In this document: in pieces, positions 55,235-64,000 of the stretch
How the letters are laid out: every line of letters starts with the position of its first letter
Position numbering within the stretch: position 1 is the first letter of the stretch
Origin: Corynebacterium comes
Lineage (GTDB): Bacteria > Actinomycetota > Actinomycetes > Mycobacteriales > Mycobacteriaceae
Direction: 5' to 3'
Length of the DNA stretch: 64,000 bases
NCBI RefSeq assembly: GCF_009734405.1
Contig: NZ_CP046453.1
Span: forward strand, 496,001 to 560,000
Made by a program: the position numbers and the translations under genes
The notes under the pieces: model-generated
Told to the model about the DNA's origin: nothing
Seen by the model: only the letters and a program-made list of their open reading frames with translations
The model's database searches: none

Positions 55235-55567
55235 GTGAGCGACTTCCAGACCTACGTCACCGAAAGACGGCACAGGGCGGCCTCCGCGATGGCGGAGCTA
55301 TCGGGAAACACCTCCGCCTGCGCGATGGGGCGTGCGGGGCAGAGTTTCCCTGCGTACAAGTACCACGAGGGGGCCACTGCGGCGCTGGGTGCGTTGTCGC
55401 GGAAGCTGCGCCGGGAGCCGGACGCTGACCCGGCCGGGCTCGTCAATTCCGTGCTGCCGGAGTGGCAGAGCCCCGGCGGTGAAGGCCGGGACTGGGAGGC
55501 CTACACCGCCGGCGGACGGGAGGCGCTGGAGTCGGCGGCCGACCACATCCGTCGGGGCATGCCCTGA
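55235..55567 (+). CDS. Hypothetical protein
   Basis: A 110-residue soluble protein with GTG start, 22 bases behind the SulP gene. It contains ASAMAELSGNTSACAMGRAG and is Ala/Arg-rich. No motif recognised. Confidence 0.55.
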   Translation: MSDFQTYVTERRHRAASAMAELSGNTSACAMGRAGQSFPAYKYHEGATAALGALSRKLRREPDADPAGLVNSVLPEWQSPGGEGRDWEAYTAGGREALESAADHIRRGMP

Positions 55568-55576
55568 CACAGGGGG

Positions 55577-55616
55577 GCGTGGCCGGGGCGCCGCGGTTGC
55601 GGTGCCCCGGCCACGC
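55577..55616. terminator. Bidirectional terminator
   Basis: GCGTGGCCGGGGC (55577-55589) pairs perfectly with GCCCCGGCCACGC (55604-55616), between convergent genes. Confidence 0.8.
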
Positions 55617-55637
55617 AACCGGAAACAGGGAAGGGTG

Positions 55638-57170
55638 TCAGCCGGCCAGGGGGATGACGCCGATGAGGACGCCGACCGCCAGCATGACCAGGGAGACGAC
55701 CGTGGCGCGCCAGAGCACCTTCTTGTGGTGGTCGCCCAGGTTGACCTTGGTCAGAGAAACCAGCAGCAGGATCGCCGGGACCAGCGGTGACTGCATGTGC
55801 ACCGGCTGGCCGGTGATGGACGCCCGGGCCATCTCCACCGGCTCGATGCCGAAGTGGGTGGCGCTTTCCGCCAGGACCGGCAGGATGCCGAAGTAGAAGG
55901 CGTCATTGGACATGAAGAAGGTCATCGGGATGGAGAGCACGCCGGTGATCACGGCCAGGTAGGGGCCCATGGAGCTCGGAATGATCTGGGTAATCCAGGC
56001 GGCCATCGCCTCCACCATGCCGGTGCCGGTGAATACTCCCACCAGCACACCGGCGGCCAGGACCATGGAGACCACACCGACGATGGAGGAGGAGTGGGAC
56101 AGGATCTCGGTGGCCTGGTCCTTGACGTCGGGGAAGTTCACGGCCAGGGCCAGTCCGGTGCCGACGATGAACACGAAGGCCAGCGGGAAGATGTCGGCGA
56201 CCAGCAGCACCATGACCACCACGGTCAGGATCAGGTTGAACCAGATCAGCCTGGGGCGCAGGGTGGCGCGGTGCGGATCCAGCATGGTGTCGGTCAGGTC
56301 GGACTCGGCCTCGGAGCTGAGGGAGACGTGCTCGAGGTCTGCGGTGCGGGTTTCGCGGTCGTCGAGAAGCACACCGCCTCCGGTGGGCGTGCGGTCGTCC
56401 GAGTTGCCCTGTCGGCCCGTGCCACCGCGCGGGCCGGTGCCGCCGGAACCTGTCCCGCCTTCGCCGCCGAAACGGGAGGTGTCCAGGGAGCCGCCGAGGC
56501 GGCGGCGCTCAGCCACGCCCAGGGACCAGGCGAAGAAGAAGACGATCACGACGCCGACCACGAGGGAAGGGATCATCGGCACGAAGACCTCGGAGGGGTC
56601 GAGACCCAGGGCGGTCGCGGCACGCACCGTCGGCCCGCCCCAGGGGAGGATGTTCATGGTGCCGTTGATCAGGCCGGCGACCACCGTCAGCACGACCGGG
56701 CTCATGCCCAGGCGAAGATAGATGGGCAGCATCGCGGAGGTGGTGATGATGAAGGTGGTGGAGCCGTCGCCGTCGAGGGAGACGACGCCGGCCAGCACGG
56801 CTGTGCCGAGAACCACCTTCGCGGGGTCATCGCCCAGGGTGCGGGTGATCACCCGGATCAGCGGGTCGAAGAGTCCGACGTTGATCATGATTCCGAAGAA
56901 CATGATGGCGAACATCAGCAGCGCGGCGGTGGACGCCATGTCGCCGATGGCGTCGAGGACCATGTCGCCGATGCCGAGGCCCGCGCCGGCCAGGAGTCCG
57001 AAGACGGTGGGCACCAGGATGAGGGCGACCATCGGGGTGGAGCGGCCGACCATGATCAGGGCCATGAAAGAGAGGATCATGGCGAATCCCAGGGCGACGA
57101 GAATGCCGTCGGACGGGGTATGGCTCAGCGTGTATTCCGCGGCGAGCAGTACGTCGGTGGGAGGGTACAT
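55638..57170 (-). CDS. citH: Citrate transporter, CitMHS family
   Basis: A 510-residue transporter with about 12 helices. Family segments include GLINGTMNILPWGGPTVRAA and MTFFMSNDAFYFGILPVLAE. Between the two halves lies a long hydrophilic insert (about residues 235-300) rich in Gly/Thr/Arg. CitMHS proteins import metal-citrate complexes with H+ or cations. ATG 57170 has an AGGAGT site. It is divergent from a CitA/CitB-type two-component system, the arrangement known for citH-citAB in C. glutamicum. Confidence 0.87.
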   Translation of the reverse strand: MYPPTDVLLAAEYTLSHTPSDGILVALGFAMILSFMALIMVGRSTPMVALILVPTVFGLLAGAGLGIGDMVLDAIGDMASTAALLMFAIMFFGIMINVGLFDPLIRVITRTLGDDPAKVVLGTAVLAGVVSLDGDGSTTFIITTSAMLPIYLRLGMSPVVLTVVAGLINGTMNILPWGGPTVRAATALGLDPSEVFVPMIPSLVVGVVIVFFFAWSLGVAERRRLGGSLDTSRFGGEGGTGSGGTGPRGGTGRQGNSDDRTPTGGGVLLDDRETRTADLEHVSLSSEAESDLTDTMLDPHRATLRPRLIWFNLILTVVVMVLLVADIFPLAFVFIVGTGLALAVNFPDVKDQATEILSHSSSIVGVVSMVLAAGVLVGVFTGTGMVEAMAAWITQIIPSSMGPYLAVITGVLSIPMTFFMSNDAFYFGILPVLAESATHFGIEPVEMARASITGQPVHMQSPLVPAILLLVSLTKVNLGDHHKKVLWRATVVSLVMLAVGVLIGVIPLAG

Positions 57171-57403
57171 CCGGACTCCTAGTTCCCTTGCTTCAGTGAG
57201 TGTTCTGGAATGCTGGACCCAGACTAAAGTGATGTCCCTCACTCGCATAGTGTTGAGTGCATTGCCTTCCGTACTGTGCATTAACGCACTTCTGCGCATT
57301 GAGATCAGATAGTTGTCCGAACCGAATAACCCGTGTTGAAATGGAGTTTTCCGGCAGTGCCCTCCGGTGGGACGGTTCTGCCGGTGGTCGTCACCGCGAC
57401 CTG

Positions 57404-59098
57404 ATGGCGGCGGAAGGGAAGAGGACCGGGAACGTGCGATTCGCAACCAGAGTGCTGCTGCTGCAGCTGGCGACCGTCGTGGCCGTGGTGGCCGCGAGCA
57501 CCGGGGTGTTCATCATCCTGGCGGTCGAACAGCTCAAGAATGAGACTGAAACCTCGGCGTTGTCGATCGCGCGTTCCGTGGCCTCGGCCCCGGTGGTCCG
57601 CTCCGAGGTGGCCCTGGAGACCGCCCGGCAGACCAACCCATCCGCGACGGAACTCGCCGCAGGCCCCCTCCAGGCCTACGCCCGGGACATCACGGACCGG
57701 ACGGGGGCGTTGTTCGTGGTCATCACCGACGGGGAGGGGATCCGTATGGCGCACCCGGACCCGGAGCAACTCGACCGGGAAGTGAGCACGAGCTTCGAGG
57801 CCGCACTCCGCGGCGAGGAGGTCATCGCCTGGGAACGCGGCACGCTGGGTGAATCGGTCCGGGCCAAGGTGCCGGTCTTCGCGGCGGGCACCCGGGACCC
57901 GGTGGGTGAGGTCAGCGTCGGTTTCGAAAGGGCGGGCGTCTTCGATGAACTGCCCCAGCTGTTGCTCGGTGTCGGTGCTGCCGCTGTGTCGGCCCTGTTG
58001 ATCGGCGTCGGAGCGACCCTGCTGCTGCGGCGCCGTTGGGAGCAGCTGACTCTCGGGGTGCAGCCGGAGGAGCTGGTCGTCCTGGTGCAGAACCAGGCGG
58101 CGGTGCTCGACGGGGTGGGGGACGGAGTCATCGCCCTCGACGAATCGGGCGTCATCCGGGTCTGCAACGATGAGGCGGAGAAGATGTTCGGGGTGTCCAC
58201 GGCGGAGGGAATGTCCCTGAGGGAGCTGGATCTGCCGGAGGACGTCATCCTCTCCCTGGAAAAGGGGGAGGCGCGGGACGGTGTGGTGGTCGGGGGTCGG
58301 GTGCTCTATCTGGACTCCCGGCAGGTGGAGCGCGGCGGGCAACGCCTCGGCTCGGTGATCATCCTCCACGACCGCACCGACATGATGGGACTGAGTAAAC
58401 GCCTGGATTCGGTCCGGGCCATGACGTCCGCGCTGCGGGTGCAACGCCACGAGTTCGCCAACCGGATGCACGTGGCCGCCGGCCTGGTCGAGGCGGGGCG
58501 CGGGGATGAGGCCGCTGAGTTCCTGCGCACCATGCGCGACAGGGGTCCGGTGGACTATCCCCTGGAAGGCGCGGATCTGCTCACCGAACCCTTCCTGCAG
58601 TCCTTCCTCGGGGCGAAGTCCATTGAGGCTGCCGAGCGTGGGGTGCAGCTGCAGATCCGCGATGAGACTCTGGTCCTGGGCAGCGTCGAAGGGGTCGAGG
58701 GGGTGGAGGACACCGCCACCGTACTGGGCAGCCTGGTGGACAATGCCGTCACTGCTGCTTTACGCGCCCCGGAACCACGGCTGGTGTCGGTCACCCTCAT
58801 GGATGACGGCCCCGAGCTGGTGCTGGTGGTCGCCGATTCCGGGCCCGGCATCGCAGCCGGGGCCGAGGTCGGGGGCGAACCTTCCGCAGCTGAGGAGACC
58901 GGGTCCGACCGTGTCCACGGCCACGGCATCGGATTGGCGCTTTCCCGGGATCTGCTCCGCCGCCGGGGCGGGGAACTGTGGATCATCGATCGTGGTGGGG
59001 GAGAAAGCGGCCGGGGCGCCGTTTTCGGCGCCCGGCTCCCCGGGGTCATGGCCGGTCCGGCGGATCTGCCCGGGAACTTCCGAGAGGATGATGAGTAA
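57404..59098 (+). CDS. citA: CitA/DcuS-type sensor histidine kinase
   Basis: A 564-residue kinase. Helix 1 is near residues 18-42. The periplasmic PDC/CitAP-like sensor (about 43-180) contains GPLQAYARDITDRTGALF and RMAHPDP. Helix 2 lies near 190-212 and a PAS domain near 225-335. The phospho-acceptor is His349 in QRHEFANRMH, the pattern of the CitA family. Start uncertain: ATG 57404 is used; GTG 57434 has the better ribosome site (GAAGAGG) and ATG 57341 is also open. Confidence 0.88.
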   Translation: MAAEGKRTGNVRFATRVLLLQLATVVAVVAASTGVFIILAVEQLKNETETSALSIARSVASAPVVRSEVALETARQTNPSATELAAGPLQAYARDITDRTGALFVVITDGEGIRMAHPDPEQLDREVSTSFEAALRGEEVIAWERGTLGESVRAKVPVFAAGTRDPVGEVSVGFERAGVFDELPQLLLGVGAAAVSALLIGVGATLLLRRRWEQLTLGVQPEELVVLVQNQAAVLDGVGDGVIALDESGVIRVCNDEAEKMFGVSTAEGMSLRELDLPEDVILSLEKGEARDGVVVGGRVLYLDSRQVERGGQRLGSVIILHDRTDMMGLSKRLDSVRAMTSALRVQRHEFANRMHVAAGLVEAGRGDEAAEFLRTMRDRGPVDYPLEGADLLTEPFLQSFLGAKSIEAAERGVQLQIRDETLVLGSVEGVEGVEDTATVLGSLVDNAVTAALRAPEPRLVSVTLMDDGPELVLVVADSGPGIAAGAEVGGEPSAAEETGSDRVHGHGIGLALSRDLLRRRGGELWIIDRGGGESGRGAVFGARLPGVMAGPADLPGNFREDDE

Positions 59099-59751
59099 TG
59101 GCTCGAACCTGGTCAGTGCTTGTGGTCGATGATGATTTCCGGGTCGCCGGCATCCACTCCGACATCGTGGAGGCCGCGCCGGGCTTCCGGGTACAGGGAT
59201 CGGTGCGCACCATCGCCGAGGCCCGGGAGGTTCTGGCCGCGAACCCGCCGGACCTGATGCTCGTTGACGTCTACCTCCCGGACGGGGACGGCATCGAACT
59301 GGTCCGTGGCGTGGGGGTGGACGCCTTCATCCTCAGCGCCGCGGACGAAGCGGCCACCGTCCGCCGCGCACTGCATGCCGGGGCGCTGGGTTACCTGGTC
59401 AAACCGTTCCAGCGGCAGGTCCTCAGTGAGCGGCTGGACCGCTACGCCCGCTTCCGGCACGTCCTCACCGGCACCCGGGGGCTGCGGCAGGAGAAGATCG
59501 ACCAGGCACTCTCCATCCTGTACGGACAGACCGCCAGCACGGCGATCTCCCGCTCGTCCACCGAACAACTGCTTCTCGACGCCCTGGCGCAGGGCGAACT
59601 CTCCGCGGCCGAGGCCGCGGAACGCACCGGGGTCTCCCGGGCCACCGCGCAACGTCGACTGGCGACGATGGCCGGCCAGGGGGTGGTGCAGGTGCGCCTG
59701 CGCTACGGCACCTCGGGGCGGCCCGAGCATCTCTACTCGAAGCTGGCCTGA
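59098..59751 (+). CDS. citB: CitB-type response regulator
   Basis: A 217-residue regulator with a receiver (VVDDDF, phospho-Asp in LMLVDVYLPDGDG, LVKPF) and a C-terminal HTH (SAAEAAERTGVSRATAQRRL) of the CitB/DcuR type. Overlaps citA (TAATG). It probably activates citH in response to citrate. Confidence 0.9.
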   Translation: MARTWSVLVVDDDFRVAGIHSDIVEAAPGFRVQGSVRTIAEAREVLAANPPDLMLVDVYLPDGDGIELVRGVGVDAFILSAADEAATVRRALHAGALGYLVKPFQRQVLSERLDRYARFRHVLTGTRGLRQEKIDQALSILYGQTASTAISRSSTEQLLLDALAQGELSAAEAAERTGVSRATAQRRLATMAGQGVVQVRLRYGTSGRPEHLYSKLA

Positions 59752-59761
59752 GGGGTCACAT

Positions 59762-60439
59762 TCAGCGGCGCAGAATCTTCCGCGACAACCAGTTGCCCAG
59801 CAGCTGGGCGATCTGGACGATGATGACGATGACGATGACGGCGGCGTAGGTGACCTCCAGGTCATACGCGCGGTAACCGTAGACGATGGCGAAGTCACCG
59901 ATGCCTCCGCCGCCGATGTAACCGGCCATGGCCGACATGTCGACGACGGCGATGAAGATGAACGTGTAGCCCAGAACCAGGGGGCCGAGAGCCTCGGGGA
60001 CGATGACCGTCGTGATGATCCGCCACGGCCCGGCACCCATGGCGCGGGCGGCCTCGATGACGCCGGGGTCGATGGCGACGAGGTTCTGCTCGACGATGCG
60101 GGCGACGGCGAAGGTCGCGGCGATGCACATGATGAAGATCGCGGCGGACCTGCCGATGGTGGTGCCGACGACGTTCAGGGTCAGGGGCGCGAACATCGCG
60201 ATCATGATGATGAACGGGATGGGGCGGATGAAGTTCACCAGCAGGTTGAGCGCCCAGTAGATCGGACGGGACTGCAGGATGCTGCCTGAACGGGTGGTGT
60301 AGAGCAGGACACCGACGACCAGGCCGGCGAGCCCGCCGACGACCATGGTCAGGGACACCATGACCAGGGTGTCGATGATGGCCTCGAAGAAGGTGGGGCC
60401 GAGACGGTTCCAGTCGGCGGCGAGATAGGTGTGGGTCAT
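59762..60439 (-). CDS. metI: Methionine ABC transporter permease MetI
   Basis: A 225-residue permease with five or six helices and the EAA-type loop EAARAMGAGPWRIITTVIVPEA. ATG overlaps the metN stop. Convergent with citB, with only 10 bases between. Confidence 0.93.
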   Translation of the reverse strand: MTHTYLAADWNRLGPTFFEAIIDTLVMVSLTMVVGGLAGLVVGVLLYTTRSGSILQSRPIYWALNLLVNFIRPIPFIIMIAMFAPLTLNVVGTTIGRSAAIFIMCIAATFAVARIVEQNLVAIDPGVIEAARAMGAGPWRIITTVIVPEALGPLVLGYTFIFIAVVDMSAMAGYIGGGGIGDFAIVYGYRAYDLEVTYAAVIVIVIIVQIAQLLGNWLSRKILRR

Positions 60440-61497
60440 CGCGTGATCTCCTGGATGTCGGTGGTGCGGGCGAGCGTGGTGCGGAAGCGCTCGATGGCCT
60501 CGTGGGAGCCGGTGAGTCGGACGGTCATCTTGCCGAAGGACTGGCGCTGCAGCGTGGTCACACCACCGTGGACGATGTTGATGCCCAGTCCCTCATCACG
60601 CGCGGCGGCCGCCGCGGAGAAGAAGCCGGAGTCCTCGGTGAGGTTGATCGTGAACAGACGGCCACCGTGGGCGAGGAGATCCTCCTCCTCCACGAGGTCG
60701 GGGGTGTTCCGCAGGGAGGAGGAGACGAATCGCTTCGCCACGTTGGTCCGTGGCGAGGAGAACACCTCGTAGACGCTGCCGTACTCGACGACCTTGCCGG
60801 CCTCCATGACGGCGACCTTGTCCGCGATGGTCCGGACGACGTCCATCTCGTGGGTGATCACCACGATGGTGATGCCGAGCTCCCGGTTGATTTCACGGAG
60901 CAGGTTGAGCACGTCGTGGGTGGTCTCCGGGTCGAGCGCCGAGGTGGCTTCGTCGGCGAGCAGGAGACGGGGGTTGGTGGCCAGGGCGCGGGCGATGCCG
61001 ACACGCTGCTTCTGCCCGCCGGAGAGCTGCTCGGGGTAATTCCTGCCCTTGTCGGCGAGGCCGACGAAGTCCAGGAGCTCCGCCACCCGCTTCCTGCGCT
61101 CCGCCTTCGGCATGCCCGCGAGGGTGAGCGGGTACTCGACGTTGCCGGCGGCGGTGCGCGAATGGAAGAGGTTGAACTGCTGGAAGATCATCCCGATGCC
61201 CCGGCGGATCGTGCGCAGCTTGGACTCGGGCATGCCGGCGACGTCGGTGCCGTCGAGAAGCAGCTGGCCGGAGGTGGTGGTGTCCAGCCCGTTGATGAGG
61301 CGGACGAGGGTGGACTTGCCGGCACCGGAGTAACCGATGACGCCGAGGATCTCACCGGGTTCGACGGTGAGGGTGACGCCGTCGACGGCACGGGTCTCGG
61401 TCTTCTGCTGGTTGGTGAAGACCTTCGTCACATCGCGGAATTCGATGCGGGTGCCGGTACGCGGCCGGGTGGGTGATGCAGAGACTGGTTCGGACAC
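60436..61497 (-). CDS. metN: Methionine ABC transporter ATP-binding protein MetN
   Basis: A 353-residue ATPase with Walker A GYSGAGKST, signature LSGGQKQR, Walker B LLLADEAT and a C-terminal NIL domain (about residues 270-345), which binds methionine to inhibit transport when the cell is replete. GTG-type start candidates exist but ATG 61497 is normal. Confidence 0.95.
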   Translation of the reverse strand: MSEPVSASPTRPRTGTRIEFRDVTKVFTNQQKTETRAVDGVTLTVEPGEILGVIGYSGAGKSTLVRLINGLDTTTSGQLLLDGTDVAGMPESKLRTIRRGIGMIFQQFNLFHSRTAAGNVEYPLTLAGMPKAERRKRVAELLDFVGLADKGRNYPEQLSGGQKQRVGIARALATNPRLLLADEATSALDPETTHDVLNLLREINRELGITIVVITHEMDVVRTIADKVAVMEAGKVVEYGSVYEVFSSPRTNVAKRFVSSSLRNTPDLVEEEDLLAHGGRLFTINLTEDSGFFSAAAAARDEGLGINIVHGGVTTLQRQSFGKMTVRLTGSHEAIERFRTTLARTTDIQEITR

Positions 61498-61549
61498 GGG
61501 TGATCAGAGCCGTTCTTGGAGGAGGAGAAGGTGACGGTTAAATGCTAAA

Positions 61550-61573
61550 CCCCGCCGCGGACAGGCGACGGGG
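61550..61573 (-). terminator. Hairpin between metQ and metN
   Basis: On the minus strand CCCCGTCGC and GCGGCGGGG pair with one mismatch and are followed by TTTAGCATTTAA. It may reduce read-through so that more binding protein than ATPase is made. Confidence 0.5.
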
Positions 61574-61597
61574 TCGGGCACGGGTGTGTGGTGGTGC

Positions 61598-62488
61598 TTA
61601 CTGGTCGCCGGACTCGCGCAGACGCTCCAGGATGGCGTCGAGGTCCTCGCGCGGGCGGTCGACCTTGACGGCGGTGTTGCCGGAGGACTCCATGATGGCC
61701 TCGGTGACGGCCGGGTCCCTCCAGAGCTCGGCGAGGCGGTTGATGGTCTCGTCGTCGGCGCGCTCCGGGGTGGTCACCCAGACGTTGATGTAGGGCTCGG
61801 CCTGCTCGTTGTTCGGGTCGTCCTGGAAGATGGCGTCGAGCGGATCGATGCTGGCGCGCTCGAGGAAGGAGTTGTTGATCACGGCCGGGCGCCCCTCGTG
61901 GAACACGGCGGTGGTCTGTGCGGCGTCGACGGGGATGACGGAAACCTCGGAGGCCTCGGTGTCGATGTCGGCCGGGGCCGGGTTGAGCAGGCCCTCCTCG
62001 CGGAGGGTGACCAGACCGGCCTGGACGAGGACGTTGATGGCACGACCCTGGTTGGTGGCGTCGTTCGGGATGGCGATCTCCTCGCCCTCGATGCCGTCGA
62101 GGTTGTCGTGGTCCTTCCAGAACAGGGCCAGCGGGTAGATCTCGGTGGAGGAGATCGGCACGAGGTCTTCGCCGGCGCCGGTGTTGTAGTCGTTGAGGAA
62201 CAGCAGGTGCTGGAACTTGTTCACGTCGATCTGGCCCTGCGCGACCGCATCGTTCGGGGTGTTGTAGTCCGAGAACGGCACGATCTCGATGTCGATGCCC
62301 TCTTCCTCGGCGAGGTCCGCGAAGACGTCCCACTCCTTGAGGTTCGCGTCGGTGGTGCCGATGCGGACGGTCTCTCCGGCGGCGCCGGCGTCGGTGCCCT
62401 CGGAGTCGGAGTCGGAGGAGCAGGCGACGAGGCCCGCGGCGGCGATGGCAGATGCGGCGGCACCGGCGAAAATGCGACGGAAGTTCAT
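61598..62488 (-). CDS. metQ: Methionine-binding lipoprotein MetQ
   Basis: A 296-residue NlpA-family lipoprotein with lipobox LVAC (Cys23) and the family phrases VRIGTTDANLKEWDVFADLAE and PFSDYNTPNDAVAQGQIDVN. It is the first gene of metQ-metN-metI. Upstream, minus-strand TAGAC and GTCTA half-sites of the McbR type occur, but not as a proper palindrome. Confidence 0.95.
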   Translation of the reverse strand: MNFRRIFAGAAASAIAAAGLVACSSDSDSEGTDAGAAGETVRIGTTDANLKEWDVFADLAEEEGIDIEIVPFSDYNTPNDAVAQGQIDVNKFQHLLFLNDYNTGAGEDLVPISSTEIYPLALFWKDHDNLDGIEGEEIAIPNDATNQGRAINVLVQAGLVTLREEGLLNPAPADIDTEASEVSVIPVDAAQTTAVFHEGRPAVINNSFLERASIDPLDAIFQDDPNNEQAEPYINVWVTTPERADDETINRLAELWRDPAVTEAIMESSGNTAVKVDRPREDLDAILERLRESGDQ

Positions 62489-62626
62489 GGCTTCTGGTTC
62501 CTTAGACGTTCGTTGAGCAGTTGGTTGTGAAACCTAGCATTAAACGTACCGCTCTGTCTAGGCGGTGGCCGGGAACTGCGGGAAAATGATTGGCACATGC
62601 ATTCGACTGGCGGTAGGTTGTGGGGC

Positions 62627-64000
62627 ATGGGATTCGATGGTGGCGCCCCCCTGCACTGGTCCCGGCTGGAGCGCATCCTCGCCGGCCGGGAGGCGCCGAC
62701 GCCGGTGCCGGTCGATCATCTGGCCGCACCCGCTTCCCGACGTCCCACCCTCACCCGTCCCGCCGTCCCCTTCGCCGAACTGCACGCCGTGAGCTCCTAC
62801 AGTTTCCTCGGTGGGGCGAGCGATCCGGAGGCGCTGGTCCACCGGGCGGTGGAGCTGGACCTGGAGGCATTGGCGCTGGTGGACCGGGACGGTTTCTACG
62901 GTGTGGTGAAGTTCGCCGAGGCCGCGGCCACGCTGGGCCTGTCGACCGTGTTCGGCGCGGAACTCGCCCTGGGTGACCGTGTCCTGCCGGTGCTGGCCCG
63001 CGGCGTCGAGGGCTACCGCCGACTGTCGCGCCTGATGTCGGACGCCCACCTGGCCACCGGAGAGAAGGGGGAGGTGGCCTATCCGTCGCTGGGGGAGATC
63101 GCCCGGCGCCTGGACGGCCATTGTGTGGTGTTGCTGGGGCACGAATGGGTGGAAGGAATCGACCAGGTGGTCGAAGCGTTCGGTGTGGGTGATGTGGTGC
63201 TCGAATATGCGGTGACCATGACTCCTGAGGACACGGATAACCATGAGAAGCTGGATGGTTGTAGACGGCATGGTCTACGTCGGATCATCACCGCGTTACC
63301 TGCGGCCGCCACCCGGGATGACGCCCGGCTGGCAGGAGCGAAGCGGGCCCTGTCGCGTCGGCTCTCCCTGGGGGACGCCGAACCGGATCTCCATCCGATG
63401 GGCGCGTCCTGGTTGCGCTCCGGCCGACAGATCGCGGCCCTCCTGCCCGGCCGGGCGGAGCTGATGGCAGAGACCGTCACGCTGGCCCGCGAGTGTGCCT
63501 TCACCCTCGATCTCGTCGCCCCCGAACTGCCGGATTACCCCACCCCGGCCGGGCACACGGAGATGACCTGGCTGAGGGAGCTGACGCTGGAACGGGCACG
63601 CCGCAGATACGCCAACCGGACGGATGACGTCCGGGCGAGGGCGGAGAAACAGATCGCCCATGAGCTGGCGGTGATCGGGAAGCTGAACTTCCCCGGCTAC
63701 TTCCTCATCGTCACCGACCTGGTCGATTTCTGCCGGGATGCAGACATCCTCTGCCAGGGGCGTGGCTCCGCGGCGAACTCGGCGGTGTGCTTCGCCCTGG
63801 GCATCACCAACGTGGAACCCATCTCCGCGCGCCTGCTGTTCGAACGTTTCCTCTCGCCCGAGCGCGACGGCCCGCCCGACATCGACATCGACATCGAATC
63901 CGGTCGCCGCGAGGAGGTCATCCAGTACGTCTACGAACGGCACGGCCGTGACAAGGCTGCACAGGTGGCCAACGTGATCACCTACCGCACGAAAAGTGCG
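62627..64000 (+). CDS. dnaE2: Error-prone DNA polymerase III alpha subunit DnaE2, 5' part
   Basis: 458 codons are open to the window end. The PHP domain starts near residue 50 ([20 protein letters not shown]). Its C-family polymerase part is entered with [30 protein letters not shown] and the catalytic-region [11 protein letters not shown]. The early PHP segment and the [10 protein letters not shown] phrase are typical of DnaE2, the polymerase of the ImuA'/ImuB mutasome, rather than DnaE1. ATG 62627 is used. Divergent from metQ. Confidence 0.93.
   Translation, partial: MGFDGGAPLHWSRLERILAGREAPTPVPVDHLAAPASRRPTLTRPAVPFAELHAVSSYSFLGGASDPEALVHRAVELDLEALALVDRDGFYGVVKFAEAAATLGLSTVFGAELALGDRVLPVLARGVEGYRRLSRLMSDAHLATGEKGEVAYPSLGEIARRLDGHCVVLLGHEWVEGIDQVVEAFGVGDVVLEYAVTMTPEDTDNHEKLDGCRRHGLRRIITALPAAATRDDARLAGAKRALSRRLSLGDAEPDLHPMGASWLRSGRQIAALLPGRAELMAETVTLARECAFTLDLVAPELPDYPTPAGHTEMTWLRELTLERARRRYANRTDDVRARAEKQIAHELAVIGKLNFPGYFLIVTDLVDFCRDADILCQGRGSAANSAVCFALGITNVEPISARLLFERFLSPERDGPPDIDIDIESGRREEVIQYVYERHGRDKAAQVANVITYRTKSA

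Noticed and set aside
55797..57182. Long plus-strand frame opposite citH
   Set aside because: Gly/Asp/His-rich shadow of a membrane protein gene; no start signal or motif.
62489..62626. McbR operator upstream of metQ
   Set aside because: TAGAC and GTCTA half-sites exist but do not form TAGAC-N6-GTCTA; support is too weak for a feature.

Overview
The window is chromosomal DNA of a high-GC Corynebacterium (or very close relative). The gene order follows the mycobacterial and corynebacterial core: ESX-4-type secretion genes, rplM-rpsI, glmM, glmS, alr-tsaE, tsaB-rimI-tsaD, groES-groEL, a whiB gene, sigD-rsdA, guaB-guaB3-guaA. The second half carries the corynebacterial blocks esrISR, imuA'-imuB, metQNI and dnaE2. 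Genus and synteny statements rest on recalled family knowledge, since no database search was possible.

Layout. 1-2.4 kb: end of an ESX-4-like type VII secretion locus (3' end of eccC, a secretion-associated membrane protein, two WXG100 proteins). 2.7-10 kb: rplM-rpsI, glmM, three ESX-4-associated hypothetical genes including a proline-rich repeat protein, a convergent alpha/beta-hydrolase pseudoenzyme, and glmS. 10-13.7 kb: a complete class I P450 module (reductase and ferredoxin divergent from a LysR regulator and the P450). 13.8-15.4 kb: alr-tsaE. 15.4-22.2 kb: accessory genes (sortase-type surface protein, NrtR-nadB, a transposase remnant, an AspT/SucE-type transporter). 22.2-34.7 kb: t6A-modification genes, chaperonin operon under CIRCE, WhiB, SigD with its anti-sigma factor, and the guanine nucleotide genes.

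34.8-42.7 kb is an accessory island. A nested, decayed IS pair (an IS256-type element inside an IS6-type element) lies on the left and a truncated IS6-type remnant on the right. About 80 bp of IS6 end is repeated in inverted orientation at the two borders. Between them lies a catabolic cluster: amidohydrolase, IclR regulator, aromatic-acid-type MFS transporter, acetoacetyl-CoA-synthetase-like ligase and SDR dehydrogenase. The palindrome ATTCCT-N5-AGGAAT occurs three times at the regulatory positions of this cluster and is the best candidate for the IclR operator.

42.7-64 kb: DUF2252 protein, the envelope-stress system EsrI/EsrS/EsrR, a dicarboxylate/amino-acid symporter, the mutasome genes imuA'-imuB (with a LexA-type box at the imuA' start), an AMIN-like lipoprotein, a sucrase/ferredoxin-like protein, a SulP transporter, a citrate transporter with its CitA/CitB-type two-component system, the methionine importer metQNI, and the 5' part of dnaE2, cut by the window end.

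Regulatory signals that can be read directly include two matching GGGAACC-N17-GTCCAA ECF-sigma-type promoters (before the WXG100 pair and before the ESX-associated gene after glmM), a perfect CIRCE before groES, a perfect 9-bp inverted repeat in the nrtR-nadB gap, a perfect 8-bp inverted repeat in the ferredoxin-lysR gap, and several strong terminators. I saw no tRNA, rRNA or CRISPR array.
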